DNA of 64,000 nucleotides, from contig OY723305.1 in the NCBI GenBank assembly GCA_963210315.1, forward strand, positions 682,001 to 746,000. Reading direction: 5' to 3'. Position 1 is the stretch's first letter; the number at the start of each line of letters is the position of its first letter. This document shows positions 1 to 10,917 of this stretch, one piece after another. Under the pieces are notes generated by a model that worked only from the letters and a program-made list of their open reading frames with translations, did no database searches and was not told the DNA's origin. The stretch is from Rhynchopus euleeides. Taxonomy: Eukaryota > Euglenozoa > Diplonemea > Diplonemida > Diplonemidae. The position numbers and the translations under genes were made by a program.

Positions 1-98
1 TCCCCTTGAAGTGTGGACTGTGTGTGCAGTGGCGGTGTGTCTGAGGGAGGTGTCGCCGGCCCGCACAACCCCGGCTCTCCCTGCGCAGGTGTGGCTTG

Positions 99-1127
99 TC
101 ACTTGCCCCACTTGGATCCCTTGTTGAAGCCCTTGTTGAAGCCCTTGTTGGATCCCTTTCCCCCCTTACCTCCCTTCGGCACCACTGGCCTCTCTTCCTC
201 CTCGTCCCACGCGCCCTCGGTGCGGCGCCGCTTGTTGTTGGCCTTCTCCTTCTCGCCCTCGCTCTGGGCTTGGCTCTGGAGCGACCTGAATAGTTGCTCC
301 GTCAGCGCGCTTGCCGGCATGCCCTCCAGCCGCCGCTCCCAGTGCAGCTGCGCCGCGAGCCCGTACCACTCCCGGAGGCGCAGCCCCTCCAAGCGGACCA
401 GGAGGTTGTGGGCAGCTTGCACTGCCTCAGGCTTCGTCGACACGATGGGGATCAGGATGTCCAACACGGAGAGCGCGACCCGAAGTTCGTACTGGGGCCC
501 GGTCGCTGCCGCAGCCGCATCGTCCGCCCCCTTCCCGAAACGATCACGCAGTGCCCTCATGGCCATTGCGTGCAGCGCTGGCGACTGCATCCGGTGGCGC
601 CATTGCTCCACCACCGTGATGCGGGTGCCGGTCAGCCCCTCGCGTTCCAGCTTCGCCTGCCGCTCCTTCCTCTGCATATCATCCAAGACCTCCTCCAGAA
701 TTGCCTTGGTGTTTGGGTTATCCACACCCCTCATCAACTCCCAGAGGTCCCTCACCTTGGGCGTAGCGTCACTCATGTTGGCATCGGCGTCGCCCTCGTC
801 CTCCTCCTTGAGGGTCCATGTTGCCTCACCATTGTGGAGATACAGCGCGCAGAGGGGGCAGACCCAGTGTGGCTCCATCCACTGGTCGGTCATCTTCTCG
901 ACCGTCTGATCCCCCGTGCCCTCCATGTAGGCCTTCAGGCAGCTCTTCGTCGTCCGCCTTCCACACATGCGACACACAGACGAGTGCGCGTCGGAGTGCA
1001 GCGCCCCGCACTCCGGAAACACGCAGTCGGGGGTGCCGTCCACCCCCGCTGCGTTTCCCGGAACAACCGGGGTCGGAACATCGATCCACGCCTGGTCGAT
1101 GATCACGGTTGCGTTCCGGTCCGGCAT
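99..1127 (-). CDS. PHD-like zinc-finger protein with basic Gly/Lys-rich tail
   Basis: A 342-residue open frame starting at the ATG at 1127; the frame is open further upstream but has no better ATG. Residues 35-93 carry Cys35-x4-Cys40, Cys52-x2-Cys55, Cys63 and then His87-x2-Cys90-x2-Cys93 preceded by Trp88, the spacing and the W-x-C-P-x-C ending expected of a PHD/RING-type treble-clef zinc finger. The middle (about 115-270) is predicted helical and charged. The tail (about 285-342) is a basic stretch with KRRR followed by repeated GGKGGKG and NKGF units, which suggests nucleic-acid binding or a nuclear location. I do not recognise an orthologue. A host chromatin or RNA-binding protein and a Gag-like protein of a retroelement both fit; no reverse transcriptase or terminal repeat is visible beside it. 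Confidence 0.6.
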   Translation of the reverse strand: MPDRNATVIIDQAWIDVPTPVVPGNAAGVDGTPDCVFPECGALHSDAHSSVCRMCGRRTTKSCLKAYMEGTGDQTVEKMTDQWMEPHWVCPLCALYLHNGEATWTLKEEDEGDADANMSDATPKVRDLWELMRGVDNPNTKAILEEVLDDMQRKERQAKLEREGLTGTRITVVEQWRHRMQSPALHAMAMRALRDRFGKGADDAAAAATGPQYELRVALSVLDILIPIVSTKPEAVQAAHNLLVRLEGLRLREWYGLAAQLHWERRLEGMPASALTEQLFRSLQSQAQSEGEKEKANNKRRRTEGAWDEEEERPVVPKGGKGGKGSNKGFNKGFNKGSKWGK

Positions 1128-1961
1128 TGTGTTGTTTGGTTGTTTGGGAGAGGTTGTGAGAGTTGTGGTGAAACGCACACACCTCGACCTGTGATGAGGT
1201 GAGATGTGGCTCTGCAATTACGGCACTACGCGTGCCGTAAACTCGAATGACCTGCTTTCTCCGTGTTCCATTTCCTCCTTCATTGCATGAGGCTACAGAA
1301 GAAAAATAGCCCCAGAAATGACCCGCGTGGCGGTGTGTGGAGGTGATATATCTCGTTCTTATCTACAGCGTCGGGGGTGGAGGGTGCAGCACCCTCCTTC
1401 AATGCACTTTTCGTTTGCGACGCTGGTTCATCACCTGTGCGGGGATACAAGGGTGAGCACATATGCTGCCAACACTCTTCTTTTGTTTGCTGGAGACCAG
1501 GAGCCTGGATACCGCAATAAGACTCACGTGCCGTGAGATCCGGAGTGGCAGCGCAGTGTTTTGATGACTCGCACGAAAGAGCAAAAGGGGCTGCTCTGGG
1601 GCAGGTGAGACGCGCGGATGTTATGCGGGTTTTCCCGCACACCGCCACCCGTCCCTTATCTAACCTCGTTCTTGATTAATGAAGACATTCTTGTCGAATG
1701 CTTTCGCAGAAGTTCAAAGCTGCACGCCGCAGCACACAAGTCTAGCCAAACCACCCACCCTTCTCTAATGCGGGCGACACCTGGTGTGTGCATAAGGAGC
1801 TCTATGAAGGGCCAGGGCAAGGTTGGTCTACAGGGGAATACTGTTCACTCCCTCGGCAGGGAAGGGCAAAAGCCCCTCCCGATCGGGGAAAGGCGGGGTG
1901 TGAAAGTGGAGAAAAAGGAGCCGGCGGTGCGTAATGTGTGTTTGTTTGTGCAACCGGGGTG
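1128..1961. other. Intergenic stretch without recognised feature
   Basis: The sequence between the zinc-finger gene and the last proposed exon of the PH-like gene shows no convincing coding frame, repeat or RNA gene. Short open frames on both strands lack family motifs. Confidence 0.5.
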
Positions 1962-4401
1962 TTAATCTGCAGAAGGAAGGTGAATGTGCTGACAAGGCAC
2001 AGAAGCAAACGATGCAGACCACGCGCCCACATTGCTGCCACAGCTCCTTTTTAGGCTTAACACACTTCTCGCCCGAGCGGGTGATTTGCGCGTTCTACCA
2101 AAAAAAAGATAGGGCTGTTCAGCAGCCCCCGCTCCACCGGGGGGTTTTGCCCCGAGGAGTGGGGGAGGCTGCTGCGGAGATGACCTCAACACCACCACCT
2201 TCGGCAGGGGAGGGGAATCAGCCTCAGCCTCAGAGGCCCGCATCAAACTCTCTCGCGTCAACTCATCCCGACCCGCTGAGAAAGACGCCCATGCCACGAC
2301 CGCAAGGCCTCTTCAGTGGCAAGGCGGTGCGTTGACTGGGCTTCGCTGGCAGCACGCCGCTGCTGGCGTGATGTCAGTGCAGGAGAGGCTGCTGCCGCCC
2401 GCTCTCTGGATGCACTCGCGTTGCGGCCTGTTTGGGTGAAAAAGGCGGGTGATTTTGTTTGTGCGCACTATGCGAGGATCGCACTGCACGCTGCCAACAG
2501 ACTATTGTTTACTGTCACAAGCAAGATTGTTTGTGCAAAAAAAAAACGGGGACAGCAACACGGCGCTACACACAAACGACACGATTTTGCAGTGCCTAAA
2601 GGCCCCGCCACCACCCCACCATCCACTGCATACCTGCCGCCACACCCCGACTCGACGCCCCACGCGGCGACACCCCACCACCACCACCACCACCACCACC
2701 ACCCACTCGCCTCCCTGCGCCTTCCTGGCTGGGCCCACGGCGGGGCAGAGCACCACCACCACCACCGCCTTTCCCCCCCTTCCTCCCTTCCTGCAGGAGC
2801 AGGTCGTTCAGGTCGATGCGGTGCCGGACAACCCTGGTGGTGGTGGAGGCTGCGGAAGCACCGCCCCCCGCCACACCGCTGGGCACCGGAGGCGGCGAGC
2901 AGAGGCGTGCATCTGCAGCCGCAGCCGACCCCATCACCACGGGGCTCCCTCCTCCTCCACCCCATGCGAACCCCTCGTGCGCGGGCACCCGGGGAGGGGG
3001 TGAGGAGATGGGCAGGTGGTGGTGGTGCTGCTGCCGCTGCTGCGCAGCGGAGGCGGCGGCAGGCGCGACAACCGTCACCACGGAGGAGGTTTGGGGGACG
3101 GGGGAGAAGCTGTCGCCGCCTCCACCGCCACCACCGCGAGCTTGCCTCCGGTCGTAGCGGGCGAGGTTCAACCTCTCGAGGAGGCCTGACATATAGCATT
3201 CCTGATCGGAGAGGGCGACCTTCGCCGCCTCACGCATCATGCGGAGTTGGAACGCCGCGAGGTGTTTCCGCTGCTCGCTCACGATGTGGCTCCTCCCCTG
3301 CTTCTCCGAGGCGTATAGATGCCGCCTCTCCTGCCTGCAGTGCGCCCGGGTCCCCCAATACATCTTGTCGCACATCGCGTCCCTCCGCCGCCGCACCTCC
3401 GCTGCCGCCTGCTCCTCCCTGACAACCGCCTCTGCAACCGCAACCCCCTCCGCATGCACCTCTGCGATCTGCGCGTCGAGCCCCTCCAACATCTCCTCAA
3501 GCTCCGCGACGCCACGCATCACCTCCGCCTCCTTCTGCGATTTCCGGACCCCCCCGGGCCCAACAGAGGCACCTCCTGTCGACGCGAGGCTTCCAAACGC
3601 CAGGCGGACCGGGGAAGGGGAGGAACCGGGAGACTCGCTGCCCACCCCTGCCGCCCAGGTCACGTCGAGGTCCAGAGGGGACGCATCCCCGGACTCGGAG
3701 TGGGTGTTGAAGAGGAGGACGCCGAGGGAATCCGCATCTGCGGCGGAGGCGCAGGATGCAAGGCTTGAGGCGAGGGTTCCGAGGAGTGCGTTTTCGGCAG
3801 AGGTGTCCTCTGCGGAGGCTGCGGCAGACGCTGCCTGGTGGATTAGGGAGGATAGAGATTCGACCTGGGCCCTGCTGAGGCGGAGCCGGACAGACTCTGC
3901 CCGGATGGAGGATAGAAGCCTCCGCCGGGAGTCGATGTCCTGGAGGTTGCACGCCGCGACCATCGAAGGGAGGGGTTGGAACACCTCCTCTTCGAAGAAC
4001 CTGCGGAGCTTGGAGTGGAGGTGGAACCGCCTCCCGGACTCCTCCGAGCACCGGATGCGGAGGGGTGGCTTCGACGTGTCGAGATCGGACAGCGCGATGG
4101 TCCTCCCATCCGGATCCCACGTCACCCTCTCGATGCACCGCATCTGCACAGTGTGGACGATGCTCCATCTCTCCCCGATAGCCCCCGCCAAGCTTTCCTC
4201 CAAACAGTACAGAGCAAACGGGGTCAGAGCCAGGGCGCCCGCGCGTTCCCCCTGGGGGATGCCCGACTCGGATGCTGCGCAGATCCCCACAGCATCGCTG
4301 AACTCAACCCGGTGCTCTCCGAGGTCATACAGCAGGCGTGCCACCTCTGTGTTGCTCCCGAGCCTAAGGTTGTCGCTCTGGCCTGATTCGAATTGGTCCA
4401 T
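1962..4401 (-). CDS. PH-like and coiled-coil protein, proposed two exons
   Basis: The main exon runs from the ATG at 4401 to 2634, and a C-terminal exon 2275-1962 is proposed. Residues about 58-142 alternate hydrophobic strands and end in an amphipathic helix, as in a PH-like fold. Residues about 286-345 and 355-420 are strongly helical with heptad character (coiled coil). Ser/Pro- and Gly/His-rich low complexity follows. The main frame ends soon after CAG|GTATG at 2634/2633; TTTCTCAG at 2276 gives an in-phase (phase 1) acceptor to a 104-codon frame beginning with an acidic segment (AGRDELTRESL), for about 693 residues in all. The exon join is inference; without it the protein reads on to a stop at 2596. 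The start is placed at MDQFESG because the upstream frame is pure C-rich leader. No family assignment. A scaffold or membrane-proximal adaptor is only a guess. Confidence 0.5.
2100..2165 (-). other. Two hairpins followed by a T8 tract on the minus strand
   Basis: Read on the minus strand, a long GC-rich inverted repeat (2126-2165, CCCCC-A-CTCC pairing with GGAG-C-GGGGG around a second stem) is followed by GGGCTG-CTGAA-CAGCCC (2112-2128), then TATC and eight T. This resembles the 3' end of a short RNA polymerase III transcript, but no A/B boxes are seen and it overlaps the proposed last exon of the PH-like gene. Confidence 0.25.
2276..2633 (-). other. Proposed intron of the PH-like gene
   Basis: Donor CAG|GTATGC at 2634/2633 and acceptor TTTCTCAG ending at 2276, 358 bp, phase 1. 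The donor matches the GTATG start of the other introns proposed in this window. It holds a poly(A) run and a fragment resembling sequences near 33.6 and 63.6 kb. Confidence 0.4.
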
Positions 4402-5400
4402 ATTGAAGGGCGGATGGGGGAGGGGAGGGGAGGGGAGGTAAGGAAGAGAGAGGGAGAAGAGTCGTAGCGTGAGCTCACACCCGGCGCATTGCTGGGTGGG
4501 GGGTGGGGGGTGGGGGTGGGGTGGGGTGTGGGTGATTCTGCTCGCCTCCTCCCCAGCCTCTCCTGTGTACCCTCTCCTGTGTGGGTCGTGGGGTGGTGTG
4601 GCAGGCGTGGCAGAATATTTTTTCCCGGGGAGGGGTGGGAAAGGCGTGGGCGTGAGGGGTTGACTGCGATGTGAGGGCTGTGCTATACAGGACACGTGCT
4701 TGGGAAGGGTGGGATGGGAAGGGGGAGGTGGGGGGGTCCTGATCGGGTTCATCCAGGGGGGGGGTCGATCGGCTGCACAGGGCCTCCGCATGAGCTGCTA
4801 GCAAGAGTGTTATCTGCAAGCTGGTTTCATGCCAATTTAGCCTTCAGAAAAAGACACCGTACTTCCTTTTCGCTTTCAGCTAGACACACCCCTGCCACAG
4901 CAACTGTGGGAGAGAACCAACTTCCCGGGCCCCAACGTTTCCTTGTTGGGAGCGCACGCTTTGTGTCCCCCCAAAGGCCTGTGTTGAGGCCCTGTGAAAT
5001 GGCAATGGAAGGTTGCTAATCCGAAAGCTTCAGTCGGTACGGTTTTCTTTCCTTTAGTTACTTCGCGACCCCGGCTTCGCTTTTCGTCGCTCGGAACTAA
5101 CCGCTGAAAAAAATCGAGGAGGCGTGCGTGCAAGTCTGATCCTAAATCGGAGTAAGTATAAGAGATTCGGCCAAAATATTTTTTTTCCTTTTTTTTTCCC
5201 TTTCCTTTCCTGGTTCTGAGCCAAGTAACATGGACCAATAAAATTTCTGGAGAAAAAGAAATACCATGGCGTGAGCCACGGATTCGAACGATTCAAATAA
5301 AGCCATTTTCGGGAGGAAAAAAAATGGGACCAAAAATGGGGGAAGTGGGGGCTGGGTGGGCCAGCCCCCACAGACCATGGCCTCCACCTGGCTTCCAGTG
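4402..5400. other. Upstream region with G-rich (C-rich in transcript) leader
   Basis: 4420-4660 and 4700-4770 are dense in G-runs on the plus strand (for example repeated GGGGTG blocks near 4500-4530), so the sense strand of the neighbouring gene is polypyrimidine just before its ATG. The plus strand could form G-quadruplexes. 4800-5400 contains no recognised feature. Confidence 0.4.
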
Positions 5401-5403
5401 ACT

Positions 5404-5875
5404 GCCTCCCGTGCGGCACTGGGTCCCTACCTGATGTCGGAGTGATCCACACCGAGTTCATCTTGGAAGGTACAGATGTTCACTACCGTGGCCTCCGGCG
5501 GCTGGGGGGCTCCGCCCCCCAGACCCCTCATGCAGACCAGCGGCGTGTGCTGGCTTGTCCTTATGCGACTGGGGTTCTTCGCTACCGTCAAGTTTTCGTC
5601 AAAGTTCGGCGATTTCCTCCTATACATACAGAGGAGGAAATGCACCAACACACTCGTCTGACTGCTTCTGCCCGCGCAACACTGGGTTCCGACCTGATGT
5701 CGGAGCGATCCACACCGATTTCAGCTCGGAAGTTCACTACCGTGGCCTCCGGCGGCTGGGGGGCTCCGCCCCCCAGACCCCCCTGTGGCTTGTGCTTGTC
5801 CTTATGCGACTGGGGGGTTCTTCGCTACCGCCAGGTTTTCGTCAAAGTTTGGCGATTTCCTCGGATGCATACATA
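5404..5875 (+). repeat. Tandem duplication of a ~255-bp unit with a GC hairpin
   Basis: Two diverged direct copies (about 5404-5645 and 5662-5875) share a core beginning TTCACTACCGTGGCCTCC and containing CTGGGGGG-CTCCG-CCCCCCAG, an 8-bp stem with a 5-base loop. The copies differ by small indels. The ~50-bp core occurs a third time, inverted, at about 28628-28683, so it is a dispersed repeat. Confidence 0.75.
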
Positions 5876-6822
5876 GGCTGTGACGGGCGCTGTGAAAACA
5901 AAATGACCCCACCACGATCCGCACGGAGCTCAAAAATGCAAATAAAGGCGGAAAAACGGGGGGGAACGGGGAAAAAAGGAGAAGGAAAAAAAGCCGGAGT
6001 AAATTTTCAGGATTTTGGCCGAAAAACCCCGGTGTAAGGATCATACATGCGTGCGTGTTGTTTTGGAAAGGGGGGGGGGATGTGGGGGGAGAGCTCCGCC
6101 ATTCGGTGCAGGTTTCGGCAATTATTTGCTGTTTTTTTTGGCGTTTTTCCTCACTGTGACAGGAGAGACGCGCCAAGATAAAAACAGGCTTCTTTGGCAC
6201 GTCGTCGCGAAGAACTCTCACCTCCCGGTTGTATCATCGACAACCAGACAGGCGTCCGGGACGATGGTAGTTTTTTGTGTTGGATTGTGATCACACCGCA
6301 CCGGGAGATAAAGCTAGGGTGGGGGGAGGGGGGGGGGGATTGGGCGTATCGGAAGGGGGTGGTGGGTGCGAGGCTCGATTCTCTTCTCCACTCAAACAAA
6401 AAATAACAAGGTCATCCAGCTGCCCAATAAAATACAATAAAACGAACCGCAGATTGGAACGAAGGATAAAAACGATGGGTTGGTGGCTCTTCCCAGCTCC
6501 GTCTCAAAGCTGTGCAGCGTGACGCATAATTTTGCTAGGGCGGGGTGATCACTAATCTGCTCCTTGGAGGGGAAGGCACCCGTACGACACCTTGTTTTTG
6601 AGTGGCCTGCATCAGAGGCAGGCACACCCAGCGGCAGCAGATCACGGCACAATGGATATCACGGAGACAAGACAGGGCCTTTGAGGTGAATTGCTTGCGC
6701 ATTGGGCCTGCACCTCAGAGAAAAGGGCACGCCTGCAGTGCAGGGGGCAGAGTGAAACCAGACAGAGCTGGGGTTCTGCCACACAACACTGCACTGTTTT
6801 ACACATAAGCAACAGAAACATG

Positions 6823-6844
6823 CACACACACACACACACACACA
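6823..6844. repeat. (CA)11 microsatellite
   Basis: Uninterrupted CA dinucleotides. The surrounding 5.9-7.27 kb has no gene I can support. Confidence 0.9.
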
Positions 6845-7272
6845 ACACGCGTCAATCTTTTTTGGAGAGGTGTGGAGAGACACACCCAAAGAGCAAGCCC
6901 TGTGGCTTGATGCGAGATGCGAATCCCCCCACACTCGGGGTCACGGCGGAGGCAGACACTGATGAACATAGAATTCCCTCCGCTGTGTCCTGCACACAAA
7001 AGGCATGCAAATGGCTGCCGCAAATGGGGTATTGGAGAGCACGAATCAGCGAACCTCTGCTCTCTTGACGCGGGCATCTCCCGGAAACGGCACCACGTGC
7101 AAAAACCCAAAGCGCATCATCTCTCTCTGTCTTCCCCAGGCATTGATGATGGTTACACATTTACCGGGGAAGGGTACATGTCGGAGACGTCGAACGATCA
7201 CGATGCGAAAGTGTCGGCACACACCCCCCCCCTCTGTTCCCCGCCGGCAGGCAACGGGGAGAGGGGGGGGGG

Positions 7273-8426
7273 TAGGGGGGGTCAAATGGGGGTGACAAAC
7301 ACGATTTTTCAAAAAACCGGCGCAGAGGCCCCAAAGCCCCCGTAAACCCTCCAAACCCCCCCAGATCGGTCCGGAAACCCATCGAACCCCACTTTTCCAC
7401 CATTCCGGGCACCTCAGGTGCCCGAATTGGGGTACCTAAATTTTGTGCCACCGTTTGGTACCGGACAGTGCCACTGTGTGGGAGGTTGGAAAAGAAAATG
7501 CCCCAACACACCACATCTGAGGGTTGCAATGCATGTTGCTTGCCAACCACGTCATCCGGTGGGTGTCAGGCGCTATGTAGGTGGCATGAGCCAGGTCTTC
7601 GATGTGTTCTGGCTTGTATATGTACCTCCCTGCCTGCAGCACAGGCACTGCCTTTGTCCCCCACACCAGCCACAGAGAGCGTATTGTACTCGGTCCACGG
7701 TTGCTGATTCATTGTGATGCGTTGTATCCTCGAGTGAACGTCACACACTAGTGGCACCACCACCCGCCATCCGAGAGCTGTATTGACTTTGCGCCCTTCC
7801 GTTGCATTCACCTCGCCACGCATATTGCACCGTTCAGTACCAGTGATCTTGGGCCAGGCAAAGTAGACCGCAGCAACTACCAATTCTGGCACAATGGGTA
7901 CCACGACAGCGCACTTCGTGTGTTCCCGGAATGTACAGCTCGTGTTGCAACAGTCGTTGTCAACACATCCCGGTTGTGGAGCACTGCTGCACAGGAATCA
8001 CACGACCATCTGGACTTGTTCCGTACCTACAGGCAGCCTCCCGGTGCATGGTGGCAGGGAGGTACATATACAAGCCAGAACTCATCGAAGACCTGGCTAA
8101 TGCCACCTACATAGCGCCTGACACCCACCGGATGACGTGGTTGGCAAGCAACATGCATTGCAACCCTCAGATGTGGTGTGTTGGGGCATTTTCTTTTCCA
8201 ACCTCCCACACAGTGGCACTGTCCGGTACCAAACGGTGGCACAAAATTTAGGTACCCCAATTCGGGCACCTGAGGTGCCCGGAATGGTGGAAAAGTGGGG
8301 TTCGATTGGTTTCCGGACCGATCTGGGGGGGGTTTGGAGGGTTTACGGGGGCTTTGGGGCCTCTGCGCCGGTTTTTTGAAAAATCGTGTTTGTCCACGTA
8401 AAAGGGTGGCATTTGACCCCCCCTAG
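7273..8426. mobile_element. Foldback element, family 1, copy A
   Basis: A 1.15-kb near-palindrome. The left arm (7276 to about 7632) and right arm (about 8055-8423) are inverted copies; the loop between them is unique. The ends read TAG-G(7-8)-TCAAATG and CATTTGAC(7)-TAG, so TAG is duplicated outside a poly-G terminus. The outermost ~30 bp of the arms differ slightly. A virtually identical copy lies at 10918-12070. No transposase is encoded, so it is presumably mobilised in trans. Confidence 0.85.
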
Positions 8427-9019
8427 GGCAGTGCTCGCCGAATACGGGCATACGTATGCGTATTCATACGTATGCACGTATGCAGATTTCGGGAAAACGC
8501 TTGCATACGTCTGTTACTACTTTTGCACTGTACGCTGCCAGGCAGGGCTTCCCCTACACATGCCACTCGTTGGTGCCTGCCCACCGTACCTCCTGCTGTT
8601 CTGGCACCAACAACGTCGCTACTGTGCCCAAAAATGCCCGGAAACACATTTTTGGGACATATGCGCACCCAGAGAGCCAGATTTGGCCGTTGGGGGAAAA
8701 TCAGATTTTGGGTCCATCCGGGCCCAGTTACATGTACCAAGTACTTTGGTACAGGAGCCAAGTGGGCCGTCGGGCCCGGCCCATACTTATGGGCTTTCCC
8801 CGACCCAAGGTACCAGGGGCCGAAACAAGGTACGTGGGCCCACTGCGCCCTGAGAACCTAGCCCACAGGACGACAGGTCGCGCACAGGCACTGGGCCCAC
8901 TCTCCTCCACCTGTGACCTGCCAGCCGTATGCGTATTCGAGCCGTATGCGTATTCATACGTATGCACGTATGCAGATTTTGGGTTTTTCGAAGAATACGC
9001 GTATTCTGCAAGCACTGCC
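8427..9019. mobile_element. Foldback-like element, family 2, abutting family 1
   Basis: 593 bp bounded by GGCAGTGCTCGCCGAATACG at the left and its near-perfect inverse at the right (...GCAAGCACTGCC), flanked by CTAG on both sides (8423-8426 and 9020-9023). Just inside the ends sit repeated CGTATGCGTATTC/CATACGTATGC motifs. The left CTAG is also the outer end of family 1 copy A, so this element appears to have inserted exactly at that terminus. No protein is recognised. Confidence 0.75.
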
Positions 9020-9023
9020 CTAG

Positions 9024-10917
9024 GGGGGGGGGGGGGGCGGGTGGGGGGAGGGGCAGGGCCACGTCCCAGTTGCGCGGGGTGTCGGAGGGAGACCCTGCGC
9101 ACGGTGTGGGAGGGGGCCCCAGGCGATGCGTGTCGCGCTCGTCCCAATGCCAGGCTCAGGCTGGCGTGGAGGGGGGGGGGGGGGGGGATCAACCAGACTC
9201 TGGGGCGTGGGAGTTTTTTCTTCAGGCAGGGAACCTTCCTGACACGAACCCAATCTCGAACGTTCTTCAAGCCGTGTCGGTGGAGCACATTTTATGGTTA
9301 GGGATTTTCGCCTTCTCTGGACTTCAGACAGCGACGCGCCTCCTCCCCTCCCATTCCAACTTGCTGCGGTTCACTTCTTGACAAGCGTGCTGCACAACGT
9401 GTTGGCAGCACGGCGTATCAAAACACCACGTTTGGTTGGAACACAGCGGGAAGGCGTTCGCTCGAAGAGCGGAAGAGGAGCGGTTTTAATGCGCAATATA
9501 ATTCCAATCCAGCACATCAGAGAGATGTGCCACACCGAAACACACCTTCAACACAGGGCTGAAAAATAGTCCCACTGTGCGGCACAATCAAAACGAGGGC
9601 GGGGAGGGGGTTGGTGGTGGTGGCAGTGGGATGGCAGAGGAGGAGGACGGTCGCCATTCGGCAAGTTGCAGCAAAATCAGGCTCTTTCTTTTTCTTTTTG
9701 GAGCTGTATTTTTTCCCCCCCCTTGCGCAGAGAAAACTTGAAGAAGGGGAAAAAAAACAGTCGACCCCCCCCCAAAAAAAAAGAACAGAACCTGACGCCT
9801 CTTCGGCTCGTGGGCGAACGACCTGCCTCCCCATCACACACCCCACACATGCACGCCACCCAACAAAATTAGAAGAACCAGCGGGTCCTCGTCAGTCAAT
9901 GCTTTAAAATACAGAAGATAGGCAGCCACCGGGGACACACCCTCCATTTTTCTTTAGAGGGTGGGCAGGGGCTTGCTCGAATGCCGCCGGAGCGCTGGAG
10001 AGAGGGGAGCACGGGGAGTGGGGGGGCTGGGCCAGGGTGGGATGATTGGGGTAAGATCTTGAAACCGATTTGAAATAATGATTTTTTGGATGCAGTGCAG
10101 TGCAGGCTGCTCCGGAGGGCCAGTTTTCGGTCCTCAAAGGGATACACCATGTGCGGGAAATGCGGTGAAGGACCACTGCCTGCGACAAAACCGGGCACCT
10201 CCTGTCGTTCGTGGCGTCCAGCAGGAGGGGAAACGAAGTAGTGCGTCGAGCCAAAGAGAGATGGGTGGCTTTCAGGGGGAGGACTACTCGGAAGATGCGC
10301 ACAGGGCTCAAAAAGCCACAACACCGTTTCAGCACACGCAACCGCTTTCAGCCTGTATGTTATCTGTCTTGATGCGCGACGGCTTCTACACACTAAAATC
10401 CCCCATGGATTTGATCGGGGATTGGGGAGGAGGGGGATCCGCGTGTAGAGCACGTTTAGTTGCTGGGCAGTGCTGGGTACGTGCGTCCCTTCTGCCCACA
10501 CGAAATGTGGCGAAAACAAAATGTTAAAAAAAAAACAACCGGGAAAAAAAACCACGGGGTGTGGGATAGGGAGAGAGAGGTGGGGGAGGGGGAAGATTGG
10601 GGAACACGGCGACCTTTTGATATGCCCCGCTGACACCATGGCACAGCCATAACAACATGAAGTGATCGCAGGCAACACCATGGCGTCAGGCATGAATAAA
10701 AGATCCCTCCCGTGCACGGGGGAGAGGAATATCAGGCAGACTCACTTCTGTCTGATGTCGATGAGATCATCCGGGGCGTTTGCTGGGAACAAAACACACA
10801 GAACAGCACACGTCTGGGAGTGGCAAAATTCCGAAGAAAAGATGCCGTCTCCAGGGTAGGTGACTGCCGTGCAAATCAGTGATAGAATGGGGGAACGGCG
10901 GGGAAGGGGGGGGGGGG
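9024..10917. other. Intergenic DNA with poly-G tracts
   Basis: Starts with a G15 run directly after the CTAG of the preceding element; another long G-run lies near 9168-9187. The segment around 9050-9120 (CACGTCCCAGTTGCGCGGG, GAGACCCTGCGCACGGTGTG) recurs near 33780-33905. No gene is supported. Confidence 0.5.

Noticed and set aside
294..1202. 302-codon plus-strand frame opposite the zinc-finger gene
   Set aside because: Arg/His/Leu-rich shadow of the minus-strand frame with the Cys/His motif; no motif of its own.
2316..4441. Long plus-strand open frames (about 368 and 400 codons) opposite the PH-like gene
   Set aside because: They mirror the minus-strand gene's GC-rich codons, are Arg/Ser/Pro-rich without any domain, and the minus frame has the folded and coiled-coil features.
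5265..5300. B-box-like GTTCGAATCC on the minus strand
   Set aside because: No cloverleaf can be drawn.
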